From Saprospiraceae bacterium (lineage in GTDB: Bacteria; Bacteroidota; Bacteroidia; Chitinophagales; Saprospiraceae), in the NCBI GenBank assembly GCA_013140975.1, contig JABFRV010000143.1, forward strand, positions 1 through 38,321: 38,321 nucleotides of DNA. Reading direction: 5' to 3'. Made by a program: the position numbers and the translations under genes. The notes below the pieces were generated by a model, which was not told where the DNA came from, searched no databases, and saw nothing but the letters and a program-made list of their open reading frames with translations. This document shows positions 8,826 to 16,410 of this stretch, piece after piece (within the stretch, counting starts at the first letter, position 1; each line of letters opens with the position of its first letter).

Positions 8826-9610
8826 TGAAGAAGTTAGAGTACATACAAGAATATATTGCTTCCGGAATTCTGGAGCAATACGCCTTGGGCTTAACTTCGG
8901 TTGAACAGAATCGTGAGATTCAGTTTTACCTTTCTCAACATTCTGAATTAAGAGTAGAATTATCCAAAATTGAATCTGCTCTTGAATCTTATGCATCTAC
9001 TTATGCTCAACCCATGTCTTTAGATCTAAAGTCTAAGATTATGAATACCATTCAAAAGGAATCTCATACTTCCGGATCTAATGCTTCGACTTCTCAAATG
9101 GGTAAGATTCTTAATATTGCCATTCTCACTTCTCTCGCCGGTTTATTATTCTATTTTTGGAATCAAAAAAACTCCGTTCAACAAGAATTAAATAACAGAG
9201 TTAAATCTTTAAAAACACTAGAACAAAAGATGATTCAAGATAGCCTTTCACTTTTAGATTGCGGCAATCAGCTTGAGTTTATAAAAAGTAAAAATTATAC
9301 GCGTATATTATTAAAGGGCACAGCTAAAGCTCCACAAGCTATTGCAATGATTTATTACGATACAAAATCGAGAAGAACATTGTTAGATGCGGTTGATCTT
9401 CCAACTCCTCCTACTGATAAACAATATCAACTTTGGGGAATTGTTGATGGCAAGCCAGTTGACCTTGGAGTATTTGATCTTGATACGAATTCGAGACTTA
9501 AAGAAATTAAATATCTTGATAATGTTCAATTGTTTGCTGTAACTCTGGAAGCAAAAGGAGGCGTTCCATCGCCAACACTTGAGATGATGTTTGTAAATGG
9601 AAAAACGTAG
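8825..9610 (+). CDS. Membrane anti-sigma factor, RskA-like
   Basis: A 261-residue protein with three parts. The N-terminal cytoplasmic segment (about 1-80, with IASGILEQYALGLTS) resembles the sigma-binding anti-sigma domain. There is one membrane helix (about 96-116, ILTSLAGLLFYFW). The C-terminal periplasmic domain is of the RskA/anti-sigma-K type (KAPQAIAMIYYD, then YQLWGIVDGKPVDLGVFDL). Unlike FecR-type partners of SusC/D systems it has no FecR fold, so signalling from the TonB receptor by direct contact is less obvious. It overlaps the sigma gene by one base and is expected to hold the sigma factor inactive until a periplasmic signal appears. The trigger is unknown. Confidence 0.88.
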   Translation: MKKLEYIQEYIASGILEQYALGLTSVEQNREIQFYLSQHSELRVELSKIESALESYASTYAQPMSLDLKSKIMNTIQKESHTSGSNASTSQMGKILNIAILTSLAGLLFYFWNQKNSVQQELNNRVKSLKTLEQKMIQDSLSLLDCGNQLEFIKSKNYTRILLKGTAKAPQAIAMIYYDTKSRRTLLDAVDLPTPPTDKQYQLWGIVDGKPVDLGVFDLDTNSRLKEIKYLDNVQLFAVTLEAKGGVPSPTLEMMFVNGKT

Positions 9611-9694
9611 AATAAAGCGGTAAGTAGTAAGTATAATTTTAAATATCTTAATTTTTTTGAAGAAGCCTTTCTAAGTTTTAACTTTTTAATGTAT

Positions 9695-9726
9695 AAAAAA
9701 AATTCAGGTATCTTGCAATACCTGAA
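9695..9726 (-). terminator. Rho-independent terminator of the 1030-residue SprB-repeat gene
   Basis: A perfect 9-bp stem (9703-9711 TTCAGGTAT with 9718-9726 ATACCTGAA) with a 6-base loop. On the minus strand it is followed by eight T (A-run 9695-9702). It lies about 130 bases beyond the stop codon at 9855. In the plus direction, for the anti-sigma gene, it lacks a good T-run. Confidence 0.85.
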
Positions 9727-9854
9727 CTTGATCTTAAAATTGTTATTAATAAAGAGTCAGCTCATAGCATAAAACACTTTTCAAAGACCAATACAAGAAA
9801 CCACAAACTTGCATTCTTAAGACTCATTACGAAAAACAAAAAATCACCCTCTAT

Positions 9855-12800
9855 CTATTTCACTATATCAAACCGTCTTGTCATTATCTTTCCAGATTTC
9901 GAATTTAATTTCACTGTATAGTATCCGGAACTTACATTATCCAAATGAAGTACAAAACTATTTTTTCCAGCTACAAGTTGAATTGCACTGTTTTCAATGC
10001 TTCTTCCTAAAAGATCTATTAATTCTAACGTCCCTATTTCATCCTGATGATGCTCAAACTCTACAAATAATATTTCATTTGCCGGATTAGGAAATACTTT
10101 CAAAGTTCCTTTATCATTTTTAGGATTATCTGAAGCCACCAAAGAGCGAATTGTATTCAAAGTAAGGTTAGTAGTTATAGGAGCATTAAAGTCAAAGAAA
10201 ATATCTGCATAATTCTGAATCTTCGTTCCTACTGGTAATCCCTTCAACAAAGGAACTGAAAAAATTAAGAAACCTTTACTTGATTCTTCACTTGAACTTG
10301 CTGGGTCCAATCGAATATCGTCAAAGTAATACGTTAACTTGCCGTTCAAACTCATTTCAATTCTTTCTTTACTTGATGCAAATAGTGGAATTAATTTTTT
10401 CCAATCAAGATTTTTATCCAGCGTAATTTCTACTCTTACTTTTCTTGTATGATAATTTCCAAGGTTTTGAAAATTTACTTTATACTCTAACACAGAATCT
10501 TTATGTATGATAAACCCTTGTAGTCCTTTGCCTTGAGGAAGAACTTCCATGTTATTTGGGTCATAAGAACTTTGTACAAAATCCCTAAATGAATGTCTGT
10601 TATTCCAAGGTGTAAAATCATTTAACCAATTATCAATGGGTGATTCATATACACATTCATCTTCAAAGTCTAACGCTGTGTTTATTGGCATATCTGTTGG
10701 AACTAAATATTTTATTGTTAAAACTTTTTCTTCACCTTTACTTAATGATATATCCTTCGCTAAAAATTGATTGACGTTTCCGGATACCTTAAATATGTTC
10801 GTAGGATTAAATTGAATATCATTCAATTGTCCGTCATTTCTATAATTTGCAAGTATGGCTGATTCATTTACAGTTCCTAAATTCTTCATTATCATCTTCT
10901 GCGTATATTCAAAGCCCGGAACGGGACATTCATTAGGCCATACACCAATGTAGATATCTCGAATCGGGTTTACTTTATTCGCAAAATTTAAAATTTTAAC
11001 TCGATCTGTTTTCGTATTAATTGTTACAAGAGTTTCAAAATCCTGACAACTTGCCAAGGGTGAGTATGTTTCTAATCGTTCTGTAAATCTAAAATTTCCA
11101 CTGGGTAAATCAAGTGAATATTCTCCATCATCATTCGTATATACATAACCATATCCATCACAGAATATCTGAATATTAGGAATTCCTTCCTCATTAGAAT
11201 CTTTTATACAATTCTCATTTTTATCGTGAAATACAATTCCTTTTACTACGCAATAACAATAATCTTTCGGTTCAGAATCGACATAAATAAATTTTTCATC
11301 ATTACATCCATCGACATCAGTAACTTTCACAAAATGATATCCCGGAAGTATATTTTTCAATGATGATAAGCCTGTATTTGCTCCATCCCAAACATACTGA
11401 AAAGGTGCTTTTCCGCCAACTATATTTACACCACATTCACCATCCGCTACATATTTACAAGTCGCGCTTTTGGAATATGGCAATGCACTCAAAGTGCTTA
11501 ACTCTTCAACTACTACAAATTTTTCTACTTGACATAATTTGGAATCAGTAATAGTAAGATTATACCAACCATTACTAATTTTATCAATTGAAGAATTGTT
11601 GGAGCCTGTCGACCAGTTAAATTTATAAGGAGCCAATCCTCCGGATACTTGAGCTTCGATTGAACCGTCTTTGAGATCACAATTTTCATGTACAACTTTA
11701 AATTGCGGTCTGAGAATATTTTCCGGTAAGATTTCTACATCACCCGTTTGGCTACATCCGTTTATGTCTTCAACTATGAATTTATATCTTCCAGGCAGGA
11801 CATTACTTAATTGATCTCCAAGTTGAGGTGGATAACTATTCCATCTTATTTTGTAAGGAGCGCTACCTCCGCTGATTTGAATTTTTGCTGAGCCAGTTGC
11901 TTTTGTACATGAACTAGGTATAGATTCAAGAATTCTTACTTGAACCGGTGTGTTTTTTGATAAGTTGGAGTATCCTCGCGTAAAGCAACCTCTTGAATCC
12001 GTGATTGTTACAAAATAATAACCTTCATCCAGGTTCTTTATTTGTTGATCTGAACTACCATTGCTCCATTGATATTGATACGGCGGCACTCCGCCACTTC
12101 CAAATGCATAAATTGATCCTTCATTCCTCTTACAAGTTGTATTTGTGATACTAAATTGTGGATTAAAGTAATAGGCTTGAGAAACATAAACATAACTGCC
12201 TGTGTTGCATCCTCTGGAATCAGTAACTATTACATTGTATTGACCTTGTTTCAAGTTTTCAATTTTTACGGAATTAGAACCATTACTCCATAAATAACTA
12301 TAGGGTGTCATTCCACCAACTATATTTTTAACTTCTGCTGTTCCGTTTGTACAATTTGCAATAGTTGAATTTACCTGAAGTTGAATATCTACTCTGGAAC
12401 GAATATAAATTTTTCCTGAATCATATTCGTAATTTGAATATGAAACACAACCATTGTTGTCTTTAACCAGTAGATAATATTCACCATCCGGTAATGCTGC
12501 CGGATTTTTAGTATCCTTTACCTGTAAGGAGTTAGCTTCTATCCATTCATAAGTATAGGGAGGAGCTCCCCCTGTAACTTTTGCTTCAGCAATACTTGGA
12601 ACAGGACAATCATTAGTCGTAATTTTTACCTTTGATGTAAATGATAAATTTGGTTCAAAGTTATTCCAGTATAAAAACTCATTATTAGCATCATACATAA
12701 TTACTTGAAAAACAGGAGTGCCACAATAATCTTTCACTATCATTGTTGATCCTGTAACATTAATAATCTTAGGGTTTGCCCAACCTCCATAATTGAAGTG

Positions 12801-12947
12801 ATGATCAACCTGTGGATTGATGCCACTAATCTCAATTTCCCCATCGCAGTTACAGGGTTCTTTGAGCAATTTAAATTGTAAATTACCTTGTGCGAGTATT
12901 CCAGTCCATAGGAGCAATAGTGAAATTTGAAGTAAAATCGTTTTCAT
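9855..12947 (-). CDS. Large SprB-repeat extracellular protein with SdrD-like domain and T9SS type A sorting domain
   Basis: A 1030-residue secreted protein with a signal peptide ending GILAQ. About residues 105-560 hold six SprB-like repeats of 70-80 residues, each with a GG-x(3)-PY/PF motif (for example GGMTPYSYLWSNGSN) and a closing TDSRGC-type turn. An SdrD/Cna-B-like domain follows (about 567-620, FHDKNENCIKDSNEEGIPN). Next comes a region with YDPNNMEVLPQG and a DUF11-like beta domain (about 800-940, NFQNLGNYHTRKV, then YADIFFDFNAPITTN). The type A sorting domain lies at about 950-1030 (VFPNPANEILFVEF). It is most likely a T9SS-exported adhesin or matrix protein. It is monocistronic, with its own strong terminator, and shares the SprB architecture of the protein at 119-2467 but not its type of sorting signal. 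Confidence 0.9.
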   Translation of the reverse strand: MKTILLQISLLLLWTGILAQGNLQFKLLKEPCNCDGEIEISGINPQVDHHFNYGGWANPKIINVTGSTMIVKDYCGTPVFQVIMYDANNEFLYWNNFEPNLSFTSKVKITTNDCPVPSIAEAKVTGGAPPYTYEWIEANSLQVKDTKNPAALPDGEYYLLVKDNNGCVSYSNYEYDSGKIYIRSRVDIQLQVNSTIANCTNGTAEVKNIVGGMTPYSYLWSNGSNSVKIENLKQGQYNVIVTDSRGCNTGSYVYVSQAYYFNPQFSITNTTCKRNEGSIYAFGSGGVPPYQYQWSNGSSDQQIKNLDEGYYFVTITDSRGCFTRGYSNLSKNTPVQVRILESIPSSCTKATGSAKIQISGGSAPYKIRWNSYPPQLGDQLSNVLPGRYKFIVEDINGCSQTGDVEILPENILRPQFKVVHENCDLKDGSIEAQVSGGLAPYKFNWSTGSNNSSIDKISNGWYNLTITDSKLCQVEKFVVVEELSTLSALPYSKSATCKYVADGECGVNIVGGKAPFQYVWDGANTGLSSLKNILPGYHFVKVTDVDGCNDEKFIYVDSEPKDYCYCVVKGIVFHDKNENCIKDSNEEGIPNIQIFCDGYGYVYTNDDGEYSLDLPSGNFRFTERLETYSPLASCQDFETLVTINTKTDRVKILNFANKVNPIRDIYIGVWPNECPVPGFEYTQKMIMKNLGTVNESAILANYRNDGQLNDIQFNPTNIFKVSGNVNQFLAKDISLSKGEEKVLTIKYLVPTDMPINTALDFEDECVYESPIDNWLNDFTPWNNRHSFRDFVQSSYDPNNMEVLPQGKGLQGFIIHKDSVLEYKVNFQNLGNYHTRKVRVEITLDKNLDWKKLIPLFASSKERIEMSLNGKLTYYFDDIRLDPASSSEESSKGFLIFSVPLLKGLPVGTKIQNYADIFFDFNAPITTNLTLNTIRSLVASDNPKNDKGTLKVFPNPANEILFVEFEHHQDEIGTLELIDLLGRSIENSAIQLVAGKNSFVLHLDNVSSGYYTVKLNSKSGKIMTRRFDIVK

Positions 12948-13338
12948 ATTATTAATTAATTTTTAAAATGAGTAAATCGGCAACAAGCCTTATCATTCTC
13001 ATATAGTCTGATTGATTAGGTTGCGTTGCAGAATCTCTTATTTTTTTTTGAGAAAAATGTACTTTACAGAAATGAATAAGATAGTAGGCAGGCCAGGATT
13101 TGTAAAATCACATTGAATTAAAGCATAAGCTAAGAGAAAAGATAGTATTATTGGGGATAATGTTGATGCCTAATAAATATTAAAAGAAATTCATATTCAC
13201 ATAAGTTAAACTTGAAAAAGTACAGATTATATTGAATTACAATAAAACTCATTCCATAAATACTACGCCTATTACTATAAAAAAAGCCATCATGCATGTG
13301 CATAATGGCTTTTATCTTTAAAAGTAAGTTTTGGTTTT
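12948..13338. other. 391-base intergenic region
   Basis: Very AT-rich and without a credible ORF. It must contain the promoter of the SprB-repeat gene ending at 9855, but no exact TAnnTTTG box was found on the minus strand. The only clear element is the terminator at 13279-13313. A run of nine T sits near 13040. Confidence 0.5.
13279..13313 (-). terminator. Rho-independent terminator of the glycine-rich small gene
   Basis: A 9-bp stem pairs AAAAGCCAT (13282-13290) with ATGGCTTTT (13305-13313). The intervening ATGCA/TGCAT can extend pairing, and the minus strand ends in seven T. It lies 26 bases beyond the stop at 13339. Confidence 0.85.
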
Positions 13339-13611
13339 TTAAGCTTTTTTAAAGAGACCGCCTAATAATGATCCTGCACTACCTCCTAGTAAGGAAATAA
13401 TTAAACCGATCCAGTTCATACCACCGTCAGCCGGAGCAGCGCCAATTGTTGATCCTGCAGCACTTAGTATCATTGGAAGTATGTTACCACCTGCGCCACC
13501 GGCAATTAGGTTCCCTAACATACCAAGACCATTTTTCTTGATCATGTTACCTAACCAGCCACCACCTGCTCCCAACACAGTGTTCAATAAATAAGGCAGA
13601 ATTGTTTCCAT
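13339..13611 (-). CDS. Small glycine-rich hydrophobic protein, unknown function
   Basis: A 90-residue protein without a cleavable signal peptide. It is very rich in glycine and alanine, with glycine-zipper-like runs (LGAGGGWLGNMI, LIAGGAGGNILPMI, LLGGSAGSLLGGLF) and a basic C-terminal tail (KKA). It has two or three amphipathic or membrane-associating stretches. The ATG at 13611 and a strong terminator after the stop support a real gene, as does the absence of any better ORF. I do not recognise the family; a small inner membrane or peptide-like protein is likely. It lies divergent from, and 185 bases away from, the electron-transfer cluster, so a link is possible but not shown. Confidence 0.7.
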   Translation of the reverse strand: METILPYLLNTVLGAGGGWLGNMIKKNGLGMLGNLIAGGAGGNILPMILSAAGSTIGAAPADGGMNWIGLIISLLGGSAGSLLGGLFKKA

Positions 13612-13705
13612 TTAATTTGATTTTAGTTTGTTTGAAAAATAGAATAACGCGCTAAACTATGATTAAAATCACGAATTATGAAACTTTTTTATATAAATAT
13701 TTAGT

Positions 13706-13730
13706 GAATATTAGGCTTTTATTAATATTC
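13706..13730. promoter_or_regulatory. 8-bp inverted repeat upstream of the electron-transfer cluster
   Basis: GAATATTA (13706-13713) and TAATATTC (13723-13730) form a perfect dyad with a 9-base spacer, 66 bases upstream of the NuoEF-like start in the divergent spacer. It is a candidate operator, but the DNA is AT-rich and chance is possible. Confidence 0.35.
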
Positions 13731-13796
13731 CAGCCCTGTTTTAGAAACAAGTATTCGTGTCTTGGCTTAATTTCACGACCAAATTCGACCTAAAAT

Positions 13797-15449
13797 ATGT
13801 CAAAAAATATCAGCCATCTTTCTTTTCGTAAGGGCCTGGATAACACCCTGTTTGAAGAAATTGGAACTCTCAATAAGGATAAATCAAGCACGAAGGATCA
13901 ACTTAAAGAAATAGCTGATGAGTACTTACTAGGCACAGCAAATGTTTTTGGAACAGCTAGCTTTTATGACTTTACAAGAGAGACAAATGTTGGGAAGAAA
14001 GTCTTCGTTTGCAACGGATCAGCCTGTCTTACTGCCGGCACTCAATCTGAGTTAAGGAATAAGCTTATCTCTGTTTTTGACAGTAAAGAAATTGGCGAGA
14101 TGTGCTGCCTAGGGAGATGCCATGAAAACTCAGCTTTTCATTATAATGATGTAAATTATTCGGGAAATAGTATAAACTCATTGGAATCAATTGTAAAAAA
14201 TGAATACACTGATTCAATGGACGATTACGCTGTTTATAGTCTGGGTTCTACTATTTTAACAGGCTCTTCCCCTGATCCTGAAGAATTTATTCTTCGCGTT
14301 AAAGAAATACTTTTAAAAACTCCGACACAAATTCTTGACGAAATAAAACTCTCAGGTCTAAGAGGAAGAGGAGGTGCAGGATTTCCTATGTCTATTAAAC
14401 TTGAAGGATGTGCGAAGGAGAAAGGTCCTGATAAATTCATTGTATGCAATGCTGATGAAGGAGACCCGGGATCTTATTCAGATCGCTACTTGTTGGAACA
14501 TCAACCTAGACTCGTACTCATTGGAATGTGGATTGCAGGATATGTAACAGGAGCAAACAAAGGAGTCGTTTACATTCGTGCAGAATATCCGGAATCTGTT
14601 GATCGCATTATTAAGGAAGTTGAACTTCTTCGTAAGGAGAAAATCACAGGAGAAAAGATATTTGGTTCTGATTTTAGTTTTGAATTTAAAGTTATAAAGG
14701 CACAAGGTGCTTACATATGCGGCGAAGAGACAGCATTGCTTTCATCTATTGAAGGTCAAAGACCTGAAGTTAGGGTAAGACCTCCATTTCCTGTACAAGA
14801 AGGATTATTCAGAAGACCAACAGTTGTGAACAATGTTGAGACACTTGCTAATTTATACTTTATCTGTACTCAGGGTGGTGATAGTTACAAGGCAATTGGC
14901 ACAGTAAGATCAACAGGTACGAAATTAATTTCTTTAGATAGTGCTTTTAACAGACCCGGAATTTATGAAGTTGACATGGGAACTTCATTAGAAGATGTAA
15001 TTCATAAATTGGGATTGGGTTTTAAAAGAAAAGTTAAAGCATTGCATATTGGAGGACCTTTAGGAGGTCTGGTTCCTATGTTCAAGCACACTAGTTTATC
15101 TATCGATTTTGAATCTTTTGCCAATCAGGGTTTTATGCTTGGTCATGCTTCTATTGTAAGTGTACCTGAAGAGTATCCTATGATAAAATATCTTGAACAC
15201 TTATTTGAATTTACAGCGCACGAAAGTTGTGGAAAATGTTTTCCATGCAGACTTGGATCAACTCGCGGTAAAGAGCTCTTACAAAAAGCACAATCTGATT
15301 CGAATTTTAAAATTGACAACGAACTCCTTGTTGATCTATTAGACACAATGAAACGTGGATCCTTATGTGCGTTGGGTGGAGGAATACCTCTTCCGGTTAT
15401 GAATGCATTGCAGTATTTTTCGGATGAATTGAAAGTATATATTAAATAA
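13797..15449 (+). CDS. Fused NuoE-NuoF type NAD(H) dehydrogenase (diaphorase) subunit
   Basis: A 550-residue soluble flavo-iron-sulfur protein joining two complex I modules in one chain, as in HoxF and FdsB. The N-terminal thioredoxin-like domain has the [2Fe-2S] ligands of NuoE: C72-x4-C77 and C104-x3-C108. The NuoF domain begins near residue 150. It has the FMN/NAD site GLRGRGGAGFP (about 187), CNADEGDPGSY, CGEETALLSSIEGQRP (about 308) and the [4Fe-4S] site SCGKCFPCR (about 476) with a last Cys in GSLCALGGG (about 523). It should exchange electrons between NAD(H) and Fe-S partners in the cytoplasm. No NuoG, hydrogenase or formate dehydrogenase subunit is nearby. It opens a plus-strand cluster of a b-type cytochrome, an Fe-S flavoprotein and giant multiheme cytochromes, so it is probably their NADH entry point (inference). 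Confidence 0.9.
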   Translation: MSKNISHLSFRKGLDNTLFEEIGTLNKDKSSTKDQLKEIADEYLLGTANVFGTASFYDFTRETNVGKKVFVCNGSACLTAGTQSELRNKLISVFDSKEIGEMCCLGRCHENSAFHYNDVNYSGNSINSLESIVKNEYTDSMDDYAVYSLGSTILTGSSPDPEEFILRVKEILLKTPTQILDEIKLSGLRGRGGAGFPMSIKLEGCAKEKGPDKFIVCNADEGDPGSYSDRYLLEHQPRLVLIGMWIAGYVTGANKGVVYIRAEYPESVDRIIKEVELLRKEKITGEKIFGSDFSFEFKVIKAQGAYICGEETALLSSIEGQRPEVRVRPPFPVQEGLFRRPTVVNNVETLANLYFICTQGGDSYKAIGTVRSTGTKLISLDSAFNRPGIYEVDMGTSLEDVIHKLGLGFKRKVKALHIGGPLGGLVPMFKHTSLSIDFESFANQGFMLGHASIVSVPEEYPMIKYLEHLFEFTAHESCGKCFPCRLGSTRGKELLQKAQSDSNFKIDNELLVDLLDTMKRGSLCALGGGIPLPVMNALQYFSDELKVYIK

Positions 15450-15582
15450 TTAAAAGTATTTAAAATCAATCTTTACATTGTGTTTTGTTTAATTGAAAAA
15501 TATTGATTAAAAATTTAATTCGCATTTTATTTCTTCTTTATCACATAAAATATACATTGCTACTCTTGTTGGTATCGTAATT

Positions 15583-16404
15583 TTGGTAACAGCTTACCTT
15601 AGTTGGTACGGCTTTTCTTATTACACTACCAGTTTAGAAGAAAGGTTTTATCATCCTGGACATGGCTTATTAAAACCGAGTGGCTTAATGGGACATGGCT
15701 TAGGAATAGTAGGAACCTTGTTGATACTAATCGGAGTCTTTGGATATATGATTAGAAAAAGAAACAAAAGTCTTTCTCGACTAGGAGTTTTAAAGTATTG
15801 GTTAGAGTTTCATATATTTCTTTGTACACTAGGGCCCATCATGGTGTTGTTTCACACTGCATTTAAGTTTGGAGGCATAGTTTCAATAAGTTTTTGGAGT
15901 ATGGTAGCAGTTGTAGCAAGTGGTGTCATCGGTAGATTCATCTATAATCAAATTCCGAGAACAATACAAGGAAGAGAATTATCATTAATTGAAATAAAAG
16001 ACAACAAAGTAGAAATTTCAAAAAAAATACAGAACCTAATTCCTACCAATGCAAATGAAATAGATTCTTTGCTGAAAAGTAAAGATAAAATGGATGATAA
16101 AAATTCTACGATTTCATCAACATTTTCGCAACTCTGGTTAGATTGGAAGGAAGATAAACGTAAATTAAAACAGGTTAAACGAATATTAAAACAACATATT
16201 ACAAACCCTATTCAAATTAAAGAGTTAACCCGATTGATCAAAGTCGAAATGTCGATCGAAAGAAGAATACAAAGACTGAAAGTTATGCAGGAATTATTCA
16301 GATACTGGCACATTGCTCACCTTCCTTTCGCTATAATAATGCTGGTCATTATGGTTATTCATGTTGTGGTTACACTTAGTTTTGGTTATAAATGGATTTT
16401 TTAA
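15583..16404 (+). CDS. Membrane b-type (diheme) cytochrome-like protein
   Basis: Membrane protein, 273 residues from the TTG at 15583. The frame is open back to 15511 and encodes hydrophobic residues (IATLVGIVILVTAYLSW) that complete a first membrane helix, so the true start is probably upstream at a non-ATG codon such as ATT at 15529. There are about five membrane helices. Two carry His pairs spaced by 14 residues, H77/H91 (FHIFLCTLGPIMVLFH) and H246/H260 (HLPFAIIMLVIMVIH), the pattern of a four-helix diheme cytochrome b. A charged loop of about 100 residues lies between them and is probably cytoplasmic. It ends 6 bases before the Fe-S flavoprotein gene. The likely role is passing electrons across the inner membrane, perhaps via quinone, to the multiheme cytochromes. 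No family name is certain. Confidence 0.75.
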   Translation: MVTAYLSWYGFSYYTTSLEERFYHPGHGLLKPSGLMGHGLGIVGTLLILIGVFGYMIRKRNKSLSRLGVLKYWLEFHIFLCTLGPIMVLFHTAFKFGGIVSISFWSMVAVVASGVIGRFIYNQIPRTIQGRELSLIEIKDNKVEISKKIQNLIPTNANEIDSLLKSKDKMDDKNSTISSTFSQLWLDWKEDKRKLKQVKRILKQHITNPIQIKELTRLIKVEMSIERRIQRLKVMQELFRYWHIAHLPFAIIMLVIMVIHVVVTLSFGYKWIF

Positions 16405-16410
16405 TGATAT

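Noticed and set aside
13797-15449. HoxF of a bidirectional hydrogenase or FdsB of formate dehydrogenase
   Set aside because: The domain layout matches, but no HoxU/Y/H, FdsA/G or maturation genes are present; the neighbours are cytochromes and a flavoprotein.
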